Shown here: positions 23,817-34,891 of the stretch, piece by piece
Layout of the letters: each line of letters starts with the position of its first letter
Numbering within the stretch: position 1 is the stretch's first letter
NCBI GenBank assembly: GCA_022496805.1
Contig: CM040088.1
Span: forward strand, 2,666,001-2,730,000
Reading direction: 5' to 3'
Origin: Pohlia nutans
Lineage: Eukaryota; Streptophyta; Bryopsida; Bryales; Mniaceae
Length of the DNA stretch: 64,000 nucleotides
The notes under the pieces: model-generated
What the model saw: only the letters and a program-made list of their open reading frames with translations
Database searches by the model: none
What the model was told of the DNA's origin: nothing
Translations under genes and position numbers: made by a program

Positions 23817-24146
23817 CACTAGTAGAAAACTATGCCAAAAAAACCGTAGTCGAAATCGGCTATGGTGTTTTTGACCAGACTAATCTGAAATCGCTAAATG
23901 ACAACAAATTTTTCATTTTCGTTTTGCGACTGCAATTTTGAGAATTTTGGGACGTGTAATCTGCCGTTGGAAAGGTATTTTTGAAACCTTTCCAATGGTG
24001 TATTACACGTCCCGAAATTCATAAAATTGTAGTTGCAAAACCAAAAAGAACAAATTTGCAGTCATTTAGCGATTATAGATCATGCTAGTTAAAAGAACCG
24101 CAGCCGATTTCGACTGCGGTTTTTTTGGCATAGTTTTTTGTGAGTA
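23817..24146. mobile_element. CACTA-type fold-back element, hairpin over its whole length
   Basis: The left end CACTAGTAGAAAACTATGCC is the usual CACTA-transposon tip; the right end is its imperfect complement (GGCATAGTTTTTTGTGAGTA). The two halves pair almost completely about a centre near 23980 (GGGACGTGTAAT against ATTACACGTCCC; GAAATCGGCTATGG against CCGCAGCCGATTTC). No coding capacity. A transcript would form a hairpin of roughly 150 bp. Confidence 0.75.
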
Positions 24147-24787
24147 TAAGCTCCAGTACAAGAAAATTAGATAATCTGTCACAACCACTGATTCCTAAGC
24201 ATCTGTCAAAGCTAGAAACTTTCAATTGGTTTTTCGATCGATAGAATGTCAATACCCAGGAGCATTTAGTACAATACAATCAACCCTCTGTAATTGCACT
24301 ATCTTTGGGATAATTGGGTTTCTAATTGCACTCTAAAATGTGTTCACAACTTGATAGTCATGTGGGATTTATGTAATCCTGCATATGTTCTGATTGCAGT
24401 ATCTTGAAGGAACAAATGAGCTTTTAAATGCACTGTAATATTTGTTCACAACTTGACATGTGGGATCGTGTAATTTAATAGGATGTGCACACAACATGAG
24501 AGATTCTTAGGATATAAGTTATAGGAGTGCAATCAGAGAGGTTTAAGTATCCACAATTCGTCTGCGTACTTCATCCACGGCATAGTTAGGATAGACTGTG
24601 AAACTGTGGTAATACTGTACTAGCACGAGTGTCACAGATTCAGCGTTTTGCCTCAATAGATGAACATTTAGAACTAACGAATACCAAATACATAATTTCG
24701 CAATCAGGGGTATTTGAAACATCGTACCTCCCTTTCTGGAAATTCCATTCTGCTTCCCCTATGAATAGGTCACATCTTGATCTGCGT
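24147..24787. other. Intergenic DNA, nothing recognised
   Basis: A short diverged direct repeat (TGTTCACAACTTGAYA, about 24340 and 24440) is present. No gene seen. Confidence 0.4.
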
Positions 24788-25361
24788 TTAACCCCTAAAC
24801 GTCCTCACCCCTCTCTAAATTCGGTAGTTTTGCAAAGATGCATCATAAAATGAAACTAAGCATGATATTTTGCACTTGATTTATGAATAAAAGCTTTACA
24901 ATATCAATTTTAGATTCTATGTATATGGTTAGATTTTCGGTTGCTGTCACCAATATTTTTGTATAAAATTTGAAACTTGAAATTGAAAATTCTTTTATAA
25001 TTTGATTACGAATAAGATATTGACAATTTGTACATGAAATTTGTTGTGATTGGTTGAAATGTAATACTCTAATTGTAGTGATTTTTGGAGATTTTTTGGT
25101 TGCTTAATTTTATGAATTGACTTTTTTAAGAGCACTTTTACACAAATCTTGGAAATCTTGGGTGAATCACTACAACATGAAATGAAGCATAAAAATTTCA
25201 CAAATCATCCCCTTTCTAATCGGGTTACATGTGCATGAAGCTAACTTTCCATAAATATATAGTAAAAAATCCATGGTGCAAAAAGTCAATGACGAATGTG
25301 AAAACTGTATTTGATTTTGTACATCGTCCACTTTCTGGACGGTTGAACGTTTAGGGGTTAA
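24788..25361. mobile_element. TTAA-flanked MITE, family A (copy 5, complete)
   Basis: TTAACCCCTAAACGTCC at 24788 and GAACGTTTAGGGGTTAA at 25361 (574 bp): both ends intact. The right end has the hairpin CGTCCA-CTTTC-TGGACG (25325-25341). The best reference copy of the family in this window. Confidence 0.9.
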
Positions 25362-25449
25362 CCAAGCCCTACTTCTGTAGACTCGTACGATACCACTCTT
25401 AGGATTTTTTATATTCTTTAGTTGCAGAAATGGCAAGCACTAAAGAGGA

Positions 25450-25821
25450 TAAGAGCATGCCCAGTAGCACCCATTTTCCACTCACTAACGCTATTTACGG
25501 ATGATAAAGTACCTTTTATGGCGTGGAGTTTGATATTTGCCCACCAAATATTGCCCATATGGCGAGAGGTGATTCTTGCATCAAGCAATTTGTTCCATTC
25601 TCTGACAAGTCCATGCTCCCACTTTATGAACTTTAGTTTAGTAAATTTATTCTCCGCCATTATGACTGTCCCAAGTAGTGACAAAACTAGGAGTTTAAAA
25701 TTGATTGATGTGCTCTATTCTAAGCACACTTGGTGGTTGTTGCTGGTGAAGTTCTCAATTCTCACACACCATCTTGGATGTGGACTTGGTGCACAATGAC
25801 AAACTGTTGGGCTTGCTCTAA
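25450..25821. mobile_element. PIF/Harbinger-like MITE (1 of 2 adjacent)
   Basis: TAA (25450) followed by GAGCATGCCCAGTAGCACCC; the right side ends GTTGGGCTTGCTC then TAA at 25819-25821. The interior is not recognised. Confidence 0.5.
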
Positions 25822-25932
25822 TGTTACTTATTATGCAACTGCTCCAAGCAGGACCAGGGGCCTGCATTAATGGAGTGAGGGATAATATAGCCAAACAGAG
25901 AAATTGTTCAATGTCCCTGCTCAACATATTGG

Positions 25933-26333
25933 TAAGAGCAAGCCCAACAGTTTTGATGAATTCATGGGTACAACGCCATTTTAAATTGGGAGAACATGAG
26001 CATAGGGGGAGGGGTCTGCATGCTTGTCCCAGCAGCACCCAATATTCTATTGTAGCCAGCACCTTATTCCATGTTGTTAGAGCATTGTAAACTACGCCCC
26101 ATCATGCTATCAGTCAACTGCTGGCTACTGGATCCCCTACAACTCTTAATTAAGTTTAGTGCAAGAAAAAAAGCACCCGCCAAGACAGTAGTGTTTGGCG
26201 TGGAGAAATCAAATTTAATGGCGTTGGGTATCATCTTGGGGTTGGCGTCACTGTTGCTGGGGTGAACTAGAGAGCAACTGCCCTTTATCTTGACGTTGGG
26301 TCAAGAAAATTGCTGCTGCTAGGCATGCTCTAG
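25933..26333. mobile_element. PIF/Harbinger-like MITE (2 of 2 adjacent)
   Basis: TAA (25933) then GAGCAAGCCCAACAG, ending GCTAGGCATGCTC then TAG at 26333. The left tip is the inverted counterpart of the right tip of the neighbour at 25821, so the two could also be read as halves of one larger composite (25450-26333) with the same outer tips. Confidence 0.45.
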
Positions 26334-26735
26334 GGTTGGTTGTCCTATTACCAACCACTGCCCCAAATATGAGATGTAGACTTTTCTTGGGGCCACCACA
26401 GTTGAGACCCAAAACCACCAATTTCACTATTCAAGTAGACCAATGGCACGCCAAGCATTGCGAAGAAATAGTTGGTGGTTTTGGGTATCATTATGAGTGA
26501 AAGTTAGCACCACATGGTGTGGAAATGGAGAAACCTAGTGACCAGTTTTGGGTCGCAGGTTACTTTTCACTTTGGAATTTTGTATAAAATTGAGAAATGC
26601 AAATTATAAGTTGCAATTTTTTGCAATCCTCATGAAATCCTATTTCGAACGCGGTCATAATTTTTTTCCGGATTTACCACTGCCAAATATAGGTCAGATT
26701 GCTTAAGTGGTTGGTAATAGGACAGTCAACCCTAA
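26331..26735. mobile_element. MITE with GGGTTGGTTGTCCTATTACC inverted ends
   Basis: The left end (26333) and right end (26733) are near-perfect inverted repeats of about 27 bp, continuing with CAACCACT / AGTGGTTG. A second, inner inverted pair (CCCAAAACCACCAA near 26408 against TTGGTGGTTTTGGG near 26473) lies inside. TA flanks both ends. Confidence 0.65.
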
Positions 26736-27030
26736 CCAAGCCATTTTCCCGGAGGTACAGTGGCATCACAAGGGTGTCGCGCTATTCATCTGGTCAAGTT
26801 TAGTTGACTGTGGGGCAGATCAGCATGGTCCCAATGTTGGTTGTAATTCACCAGGTGCCGTGGCTCCCTTCCAAAGACTTTGGATTAGTTTGACTTTAAG
26901 TGGGACAAATTTTCCATGATCTGCTCGAGGGATGACCTCAAGATCATTTGTAGTAAAAACTGTGTAACTGGGATAGGTTAACCCATGCACCCCTTCCTGC
27001 TGGCAGTGGACTTGGTCACGGCTAGGGTGG

Positions 27031-27226
27031 ACCAAAAGAGCCATGTTTTGTATGGCGCATGCCACTTGTGTTAAAGCCTAGGTTGTCCACAAATAATAAA
27101 GCCAAGGCTTGCCGCCCTCATGCCACCCTGCACCCTTTGACATGAGGCCGGGTGGTCCATGTTTTACTGCATGCAACCTAGGCTTTAGTGTGGGTGGCAT
27201 GTGCCATACAAAGCATGGCTCTTTGG
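27031..27226. repeat. Fold-back repeat with 53-bp arms
   Basis: The left arm (27031-27085: AAGAGCCATGTTTTGTATGG ... AAGCCTAGGTTG) pairs with the right arm (27174-27226) with few mismatches around an 88-bp loop. Likely a small MITE; the ends beyond the arms do not extend the pairing. Confidence 0.65.
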
Positions 27227-27616
27227 TTGGCGGATTTTGTGTTTTCACAGTCGTATCTTTATACCTCTAGCCTTTTTTATGCAATGGGTTCCCTCCATTG
27301 GTTAAAACGAAACGAAATGAAAAAGAAAAAGAAAGATAGAAGATAAATTAGCTTCAAATTGCACAGTCCATAGTCTTCCCAACATGATCATCTTTCATCG
27401 GATTAGAGCATCCACACCTCTTTCCCTTCAATTCACCTCCTTGACCACAACCATCACATTCAAAATTTGATGTCACAAGCTATTGTCTCCACACCCTTGA
27501 ACCACTATGTGTCCCTCTATATAGTACGTGAACCAATCACGGTCACTATACATGGTAATCATCATAGTTCATCAATTTAGGATACCGAGCCCTTCTTTAA
27601 ATTAGCTATAAAGGGG

Positions 27617-27812
27617 CGTACCATATTGTGGAAGGCAAGGTCGACAAAAAATAATTATATAAAGAGATGCCCAAATTTATAGGAAATAATTTTTTCAAAA
27701 AAAAATATTTTCTATGATAAAAAAGAGAACTTTAAAGAATATTTGCATCAATTTGGAAAAAAATGAAATTTGGTAGGAGCTGCCGACCCTGTCTTCAGGG
27801 TACAGTATTCAG
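27617..27812. repeat. Dispersed repeat, family K (copy)
   Basis: Shares GACAAAAAATAATTATA, ATGCCCAAATTTATAGGAA and TCTATGATAAAA-AGAGAAC with the copies at 15590-16045. Ends GTACCATA ... AGGGTACAGTA. Confidence 0.5.
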
Positions 27813-28430
27813 TTATCACTATATCTTGCTCATATTCCGTGGCTCTCTCACCAGCCCTTAATTTTCAGCATTAATACAAGCACTTTTCATCCAATTTTCA
27901 GAGAATCTCCTGCTATCAGTTGTACAGTGCCGATGCTCTTAGCATTAGCTTAAAGAAACAGAAGCAGCAGAGCATTTTCATGAGCACTGTCTGTCTAAAC
28001 GTACCACAAAGGTGTCTTACAGACTGTCTCACTCCAGCACTACACTGTCTGTCTTCATAAATATTCTGCCATATCGAAAAACGAAACAAGTGGCATGAAA
28101 ACAAGTGGCACCCTAACTGCTACTCAACAATGAAATCATCTCATTCAGTGCAGCAGAATGAAGCATCCCCCAGCATAAAGCACATAACATCATGAGGTTG
28201 ACCAGACTGATCAATAAACATTCTATCAACCCTATTCAGAGCTCCATACCTCATAACCTTTTCGACTCTTTATAATATTGCCTGTCTGGTCTGTCTCTCC
28301 CAAGCCACAGATTGCACAACCTCAAGCATCTTGTGTACAAAGAAACTCTGCAACCAAAGGGCTTGAAGCTATACTGCACATGGCGAAAGTTAGAGGGCAG
28401 CCATTGATTCTGGAACCATCGTTCATATCC
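27813..28430. other. Intergenic DNA, nothing assigned
   Basis: Less AT-rich than average, but the minus-strand frames at 27916-28104 and 28251-28436 are short, with no recognisable domain or exon borders. Confidence 0.35.
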
Positions 28431-28789
28431 TAACATTCAGTAGCCTTCATGTTCTCTGCCTTTCCTTCATGCATCATCTTGGGACTCCACTTGTCCTCTT
28501 AGCTATTGATGTGGTCTTGTTGGGTGCAGGTTCTTGAGTAGCAGTGATGCTCACCTCCAAATCCCAAGCATCCGTCATAGAGAATTGGAGGAATCATAGA
28601 GAATTTTCTCTAACTTTAGTTGGTCAAAGCGAAGAGGGTTGGAGAGTTGAATTATTTTATTAGCAGTTTCTCTACAATGTTGCTATAGTGTAAAGGGTGT
28701 GGTCAAGCAAGGTATTAAGAATCTTATGTGCAAAATATGCTGCACCATCTACTGTGGGGATAGCCACAACAAGCTACTAAATGTTATGA
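28431..28789. mobile_element. CATAACATTCAG-type MITE (copy 2, decayed, interrupted)
   Basis: TAACATTCAGTAGCCTTCAT at 28431 and the right end AATGTTATGA at 28789 match the family at 6632-6803. About 210 bp of unrelated sequence (about 28527-28737) separates the halves, probably a secondary insertion whose ends I cannot define. Confidence 0.55.
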
Positions 28790-28979
28790 TAGATGGAAGA
28801 ATTGGACCTAAAACTTGAATAAATGTTGCACGTGCATCATAAAAACACTCTGGACACCTGAAGCTTACTCTCATAACATGCACAATCAACAATCACAACA
28901 CGCTTCTTACATTTCTTTGTCATGCACAAATGGCGAGTGAAAAATTTGAGAAACTTCAGAAGAAAATATCTGTTGTGTG

Positions 28980-29225
28980 AGTTTAAGCCGTTGGTGGGTG
29001 TGCAGCCTCATCACAGCGTTTGCATTGTGAACATCAAAGCTGCCATTTCTAGGCTAAATCCTAAACCCTAAAATCCAAACCCTACCCATTATATAGTTGT
29101 GTAATAGTCACTCGAAATTGAGTGATTTTGAGAAAGGACAAGGCATCGGCGGGTGTGCAAACTCATAGCCTTGGCGACGTGAACATTGAAGCCGACATTT
29201 CTAGGCAAACCCTAAACCAAAGCCT
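28980..29225. repeat. Diverged tandem duplication, period about 155 bp
   Basis: GTGGGTGTGCAGCCTCAT...TTTCTAGGCTAAATCC and CGGGTGTGCAAACTCAT...TTTCTAGGCAAACCC are the two units, each followed by AACCCTAAA-type sequence. The short AAACCCTAAAA string is a telo-box-like motif, not a telomeric array. Confidence 0.55.
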
Positions 29226-29287
29226 TATCACCAATTCTGCTAGAGATTTACAAAATTTTGGAAGTAGACATACGGGCTAAAAGGGGT

Positions 29288-29370
29288 TCCGACCAACCGG
29301 ATTCGAACCAGTGACCTAAGGATCTCGGCAACTCTACAGTCCTCCGCTCTACCAACTGAGCTATGGTCGG
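29288..29370 (-). tRNA. tRNA-Tyr (GUA) with a 10-nt intron
   Basis: Read on the minus strand, the acceptor stem CCGACCA pairs with TGGTCGG and the discriminator base is A. The D-arm is TAGCTCAGTTGGTAGAGC, the anticodon loop holds GTA followed by G37, and the T-arm is GGTTCGAATCC. After G37 there are about 10 extra bases (AGTTGCCGAG), the canonical nuclear tRNA-Tyr intron position; removing them leaves a 73-nt mature tRNA. A and B box promoters are inside the gene. A run of four T on the transcribed strand (29279-29282) is the Pol III terminator. CCA is not encoded, as expected for a nuclear gene. Confidence 0.97.
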
Positions 29371-30004
29371 AAGGCACACCCAGGTATACCGAGTGCTCCA
29401 AGATATACACCCTTCTCGAACCAAGTTATTTAAATGATACTCAACATCGTGCTCTACACGAAGCGTGAGCTAAACAGAACCCAGATGCGAGGGCAAGTCT
29501 CATGGAGGAGCAAGTGCATCGACACATCCGACACCAGCAAGAATGAAACCCTAAAATTACAGGAATCGAAATCCGGAAGCATCCTCAGTTTCAATCTGCG
29601 ATCCTATGACCGATCTCCTTCTTGTAACTTACTCCAAACTTGAAACAAATAGCAATACCTTCAAGCAACAAAGTCAACAATCATACATAATTAAAAAACA
29701 ATCTATGCGCACTTGGAAAGTACACATGTAAAATCGTACTCCATACAAGTTTAGTAATCTTCTACCAAGAGAAAAAACCAAGTGAGTCCTTAGAAAATGT
29801 TTGACAGGCTTGTGTGGTGGATTTGATGTTCACTTTTGGCCCAACCTTTTCGTGGCTCAATGTGATTTTATCTCAAAATCCAAAAAAAAATTAACAACCT
29901 ATTCTTAACAATATTCTAAACACCAAATGGAAGTAGATGCATGATGCCGTGTGAGATTCATTTCTTATGCATAGCATTTTTTGAACCGATCGGAAGACCA
30001 TCCT
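29371..30004. other. Intergenic DNA, nothing recognised
   Basis: No gene or repeat supported. Confidence 0.4.
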
Positions 30005-30119
30005 TTAACCCCTAAACAACCATGCTCATCCTTGAAATATTATCACTTTTTGTGATGCTTTCAAGAACGCAGGTATATCTCTCAATTGGTGTTTATGTAG
30101 AAAATTTCATCGTTGAAGC
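30005..30119. mobile_element. Left end of a TTAA-flanked element
   Basis: TTAACCCCTAAACAACC at 30005 is a clear terminal repeat. No matching right end is seen: the next TTAA is the start of the family C element at 30120, which either truncated it or sits inside it. Confidence 0.55.
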
Positions 30120-30431
30120 TTAACCCCTAAACGTCCCAGCGTCCAGAAACTGGACCACGAACAGATTCGAAGCCTTGTAACTTTCTCATACAACCTCGGA
30201 TGATTTTCATCCAAGTCACCTTTGAAAGCCTATTAAATTCTCTACCAATTACTATAAATCTCTTGTGATGGGGAGTTGTTGAATAATATTGGAGAGGCCT
30301 CCAACTACAAGTATGTCTAATTTGTTGGGTAGATTTTATGCTTGCAATGGTCTTCTCATGTACACCTCACGTACATTTGAGCCATACTAATATCTACTTC
30401 TGTTCAAAGGGTTGGTACGTTTAGGGGTTAA
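30120..30431. mobile_element. TTAA-flanked MITE, family C (complete, 312 bp)
   Basis: TTAACCCCTAAACGTCCC to ACGTTTAGGGGTTAA, both tips intact. The inverted, interrupted sister is at 202-1068. The hairpin GTCCAG-AAA-CTGGAC lies at 30141-30155 near the left end only. It provides the empty site that proves TTAA duplication for the insertion at 415-963. Confidence 0.9.
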
Positions 30432-30827
30432 AGAAGACCTAGTCATGAGACTATATATCAATTTTCAAGACAATCTACCATATGGATTACATGATTATAA
30501 AGTTTGATCATTAATTGTTTTCTAAAATTCTTGAGCAAAATTAACAAGTCATTCACTACAAAAATTATCATAAATTCTAGAACTATGATTAGCGTTTGTA
30601 ATTTCTGAGGCATACAAAGATGTATTGTATGTAGGTGCTCACAAAAAACGGTGTTCTAAAACCAAATTAATACAACAATGATTGAATTCGAAAGATTGTT
30701 GTTTGGATGCAATTCTTGGTGATGATCGGACCAATCAGTTACTTATACCAGCAACTCGCTTTTAGCATCGATTTGTTAGAGCATCACGCCAAAACATCTA
30801 AACTCTAAACAGACAACATACATTGTG
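30432..30827. other. Gap between TTAA elements, nothing recognised
   Basis: No feature supported. It may be the remainder of the element whose left end is at 30005. Confidence 0.35.
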
Positions 30828-31744
30828 TTAACCCCTAAATTTTTGAGCGACCATATTCTGGTCGTTCCACTTTTTGGGCAGCCTCCAGGGACCTCATACT
30901 TTTAAAATTTTCAATGAAAATTTCAGTGTAGCTTCCAAAAACTACACTCTACATGTCGCACTTCGTTTCATGTCATTCCGATAAGTCTTGCAAAAGTTAT
31001 AAGCATTTGAAGTTTTTGAAGCGAGATCGGGCAGCAAGAATTTTTTTATTTTTTACTCTTTTTCAAAATTTCTTTTTTGATTCATGATTGGTTGATCTTT
31101 ATCTACAAATGAAGCTTTAAATCTACCCATTTTGAGCAATGGGATAAAAGTTATGAGGAGATTTGTTTTTTGGGCAGTTTGGACAAAAAAAACTTTGAAG
31201 CTCATTTCTAAACTCAATTTTCAATATTTTTTAATGAAATAAAAGGCACTAGGTGAAGATTTCCAAGTACAACATTCTCACCGTTAAGATTGACATTTTA
31301 CAATTCCATGTCAAACTTATTAATGATTTTCTTTTTCCTTTCACTTTGTACCCACTTCTAGTAATTGTTTTATGAAAAAATTAATATGAGCTTTTTTCTT
31401 ACAATATTTTATATTTGAAGACTTAACTCAATTGTTAACATGGCCTTGCCATTCATTGAATTTCTAACCTATTCAAAAAAAAGATATTAATTTCTAAATT
31501 TCAAATTTGTCACCGGATTGAACCCCAAAAAATCTTCTTTTGCAACTTTGATCCTTATAATCTAAGAATCTAATGGTCATTTTGCTCTCAAATTTTGTGT
31601 TCTCATGAAAATTCAAGTTGGGTATTAGATCTTACGGTTAAATGATGAAAAAACTAAAAAACATATGATTTCTTCTGCAACTTCCAAATGCTGCGTTTTT
31701 CATGGTTTTTTGTGAGAATACGGTCCTGGTCCTTTAGGGGTTAA
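30828..31744. mobile_element. TTAA-flanked MITE, family E (917 bp)
   Basis: TTAACCCCTAAATTTTTGAG at 30828; right end CTGGTCCTTTAGGGGTTAA at 31744. The hairpin CGACCA-TATTC-TGGTCG (30848-30864) uses the same stem as family B although the interiors are otherwise unlike. One of the longer members, still without an ORF. Confidence 0.8.
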
Positions 31745-31981
31745 AGAGACTGAGAACTTCACATTTACAATTTGTCGTTGAATTAGGTTTTGAGCTAACC
31801 AAAGAGGAAGATCCACCACTGATCCTTGTGCCATCTGAAAACGGATTCACACAACCCTAATTACCATTATTCACCTATCTAATGCACATGCCAATCTGGT
31901 TTATGATCATAGTCTAAACATCCAATGTGCACATGATTATACAAAGCTCTCTAACAATGTAACAATCAATATTGTTGCATG

Positions 31982-32558
31982 TTAACCCCTAAAGGACCGT
32001 AAGGCCCCCACGCGGCTTCTAGAACTAGAAAGTGAGGAAATTCGGGTTCTTGGGCTTTGATTTGTAGGATGAGCAACAAAGAGACCCTGGCTCTTTTTGA
32101 GCCAAATCTGTAGGTACTTCTTGATCGGAAATTCATCAAGTGAGCGATTTTTGGTGATTTTTTTGAGTTGTACAAAGGGTATCTAGGCGTCACTTCAGAC
32201 CCTTATATCTTCCTCTTCACACCTCCAAATTACTTGAAATTTTTTGTACATGTTTAAAATGATGATTTCTACTCACAGTAAAAATTTCAGAATTTTTGGA
32301 GCATTTTTGAACAATGCGACTTCAGCATGTGTACAAAATACCCCAAACAAGTTCCATCAATCTTCTCAACGGTGGCATTTTCTAAAAATTATGCGATTTT
32401 GTTGATCTTTTTTTCATAAAAAAACTATGTAAGTCTTCTTTAATTTCAACAGTGCCGATCGTCAAAATTACCCCACACCAATGAGGAGTTGAGCTTGCTA
32501 CAAGAGCTAGTCAAGAAAACAAGAGCTAAGTTCAACACCCCCCGTCTTTAGGGGTTAA
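31982..32558. mobile_element. TTAA-flanked MITE, family J (577 bp)
   Basis: TTAACCCCTAAAGGACCG at 31982 and GTCTTTAGGGGTTAA at 32558. The interior is not shared with another copy in this window. A minus-strand ORF (31966-32193) inside has no protein-like character. Confidence 0.75.
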
Positions 32559-32789
32559 AGTGAAATAACTAAAGTTAGTTGGCTAACCCTTTCCACAATT
32601 GTCTAGCTTTTTATTATCACAACTTCTTTTGGAAAACAAAGTGTGTGCAAAGTGGGTGAGAGAGAACAAATCATGTGATATTACAAAGATTGATATTAAA
32701 GAGACTGGGAGTGCTAGAAACCCCAAAACTCAAAAAGAAGCACTCACATTGTTTTCTTCTAAAGATGGATTTAGAAACTCAAAGCCACT

Positions 32790-33346
32790 CGTTCTGTGCA
32801 AAATCATTGTCAATACATTTGCAATTGTCGGATCCGACAGTTCACAATTGCACCCTTCCTCTCAATAGCAGTCCAACAGGAGGGATGCTGGCTTTTGTCT
32901 AAGAGGGTGGAGTCAACTTGTGAACCAGAACTGCAATGCAATCTGGGGCTCGAACTGGAGCCAATCGTCAATAGTGATGGATTGCCGCTTGTGCTTCATT
33001 CAGATTTCATTGTCGAAGAGAAACAGAGCATAGGTCGAGATCATGGTATTCTCTCGAAGGAAAACCATAGATGTCTTCACTTTCTCGGTTTACAGCGGCA
33101 GGGGCTCTCAAAGATGCCCACAGGGCAATTCACACTTGAGGGATGGAGATACACCCAACCATGTTCCTTGGTGAAGAAACAGAGCTCGTAGGCACCATCA
33201 GTTTTCACTATAGCTCCCCCTTCTGTTTGCACATATGTCTTCTCTGGGTGCAACACTCGTACAATGTACGAATAAAATCCCGCACAGATCAAGGCTTTCA
33301 CTACACTGACATTGTTTGTGTTTTTGTTGAGGTAAGTTGCTGCCAA
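32790..33346 (-). pseudogene. Broken fragment of a DExH-box RNA helicase, C-terminal OB-fold region
   Basis: The minus strand reads a stretch (33346 to about 33105) with VVKALICAGFY, HPEKTYVQTEGG, ELCFFTKEHG and VYLHPSSVN, the order seen in the OB-fold/C-terminal part of DHX36/DExH-type helicases. It then needs a frame change near 33105 to continue as EKVKTSMVFLRENTM, STYALFLF and SITIDDWL. An in-frame TGA interrupts this near 33001, followed by TGA and another frame break near 32915. The catalytic RecA domains are absent from the window. At least three disruptions and loss of the N-terminal 80 percent make it a pseudogene fragment. Homology upstream of 33346 is uncertain. Family assignment is by motif recognition only. 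Confidence 0.62.
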
Positions 33347-33935
33347 TAATCAAGGAACATATCATGATCATTAGGTTGAGCAGATAGCTTGAATTTTGGA
33401 GCGGCGGTACAATTGTGCGTTGGTCCTTCTTCTTCCGCACCACCTCCACAACACAGTCCAAAAGCGATAACAATCTAGCAATTTCTCACCCTAAACTCTA
33501 AAGAGATTGTTCCATTTTTGGGCTTTTGCAAATTGCAGGATGAAATCTCACGTATCTGCACATATCCGCATGATGGAAATGAGAGAAACAAAATGGTATC
33601 CTAGTTTCTTCACAAAAACTCCAAAATGTGCTAAGATTCCTCGAGCGTTTAGAGCATGAAAAACTCCCTTAGCGATGCACCATTGATTCGACGGAGGGAT
33701 TGTGTAGCGTAATCCCTAACGGAGGGATTGTGTAGGTTTTGGTACCTGAGAGGAAACACGATTTGAGGCACTTGGAGTAGCTGTTTGAAGTTGCATTTGT
33801 TCCAGTGGAAGCCAAATTCACTCCAAACTCAAGACATATCACAGACGTAGCTCTTACCGTGGTAAGCATCCGCCAGTGCTTAGTGGAAGAAAGATCGAAG
33901 CCTCTACAAGGGCTTTTTTTGTGGGCGTTTAGGGA
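33347..33935. other. Flank of the helicase fragment, no gene assigned
   Basis: A minus-strand frame (33198-33473) overlaps the helicase relic and may include a further decayed piece. GGAGGGATTGTGTAG is duplicated near 33693 and 33720. Confidence 0.3.
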
Positions 33936-33939
33936 TTAA
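33920..33939. mobile_element. Solitary right end of a TTAA element
   Basis: GGGCGTTTAGGGATTAA ends at 33939. No partner left end could be matched between the helicase relic and this point. Confidence 0.4.
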
Positions 33940-34255
33940 GAAAAATTTATATCCAAGTTTACATAGAACTATTATCATGATGGAGAGAATAATGAAGATA
34001 GTGGTAGAAAGATTCTTTCGTATTCTAAATAATGACTAAGTGTGGAAATGAACTCAATTTCAATATATAATCCTAGCCTAGTTCAAGAAAAAATGCCCAC
34101 TTCTTTTGGTGTCCATATGTATATCACTCCTTTGGTAACCAACTTATATGAATTCAAAACTTGGCATGTAGAAAGTGTCGAATCACATGTGTACACAATA
34201 GCAGATATTCTCTACACATATTGGAATGAGCTAAGAAAAAATTCAAAGCATTGTG

Positions 34256-34824
34256 TTAACCCCTAAATGCCTTCAGACCTCTCTAAATTTGGAGAGTTGC
34301 AAAGATGCATTATAAAATGTGACTAAGAGGGATATTTCGAACTTGATGTATGCATAAAAGTTGTACATTATGGATTTTAGATTCTATCCATACTGATAGA
34401 CTTGTGATTGCAATCACCAATATTTTTGTATAAAATTTGAAACGTGAAATTCAAAATTCTTTTATAATTTGATTATCAATAAGATATTGACAACTTGTGG
34501 ATGAGTTTTATGTGATAGGTCGAAATGTAAAACTCTAAGTGTAGTGATTTTGGAGATTTTTTGGTTGCTTAATTTTATGAGTTGATTTTTTCAAGAGCAC
34601 TTTTGATTTGTTTTGAACTAAGATCTTAGAAATTTTTGGTGGAAATGTGTGGCATGAAATGAAGCATATAATTTTCAAAAATCAAATCACACGTGCATGA
34701 ATCTATCTTGCCATAGAATTTTGTAGTATTTTGTTTACTTGCAAAAAGTGCATGACAGATGGGGAAACAAATTTCAATTTTGTACATCAAGCCAAAAACG
34801 CCTAGTTAGGCAGTTAGGGGTTAA
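34256..34824. mobile_element. TTAA-flanked MITE, family A (copy 6)
   Basis: TTAACCCCTAAATGCC at 34256 to GCAGTTAGGGGTTAA at 34824 (569 bp). The interior is colinear with the other copies. The hairpin is partly decayed (CAAGCC-AAAAA-CGCCTAG), showing the family can keep intact tips after losing the stem. Confidence 0.85.
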
Positions 34825-34891
34825 CTTTGGCTTAACGTCCGTTAAACTAACTACCTCGGACTTCATATGTGGTGATGCCCTCGGGAGTGGC

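Noticed and set aside
30120..30431. CCCCTAAA/TTTAGGGG tips as interstitial telomeric repeats
   Set aside because: Plant telomeric units are CCCTAAA in tandem. Here the motif has four C, occurs once per end, always next to TTAA and in inverted pairs, so it is a transposon tip.
32599..33191. Plus-strand ORFs (89, 75 and 131 codons) as genes
   Set aside because: They lie opposite the minus-strand helicase relic and have no domain character; they are antisense frames of the pseudogene.
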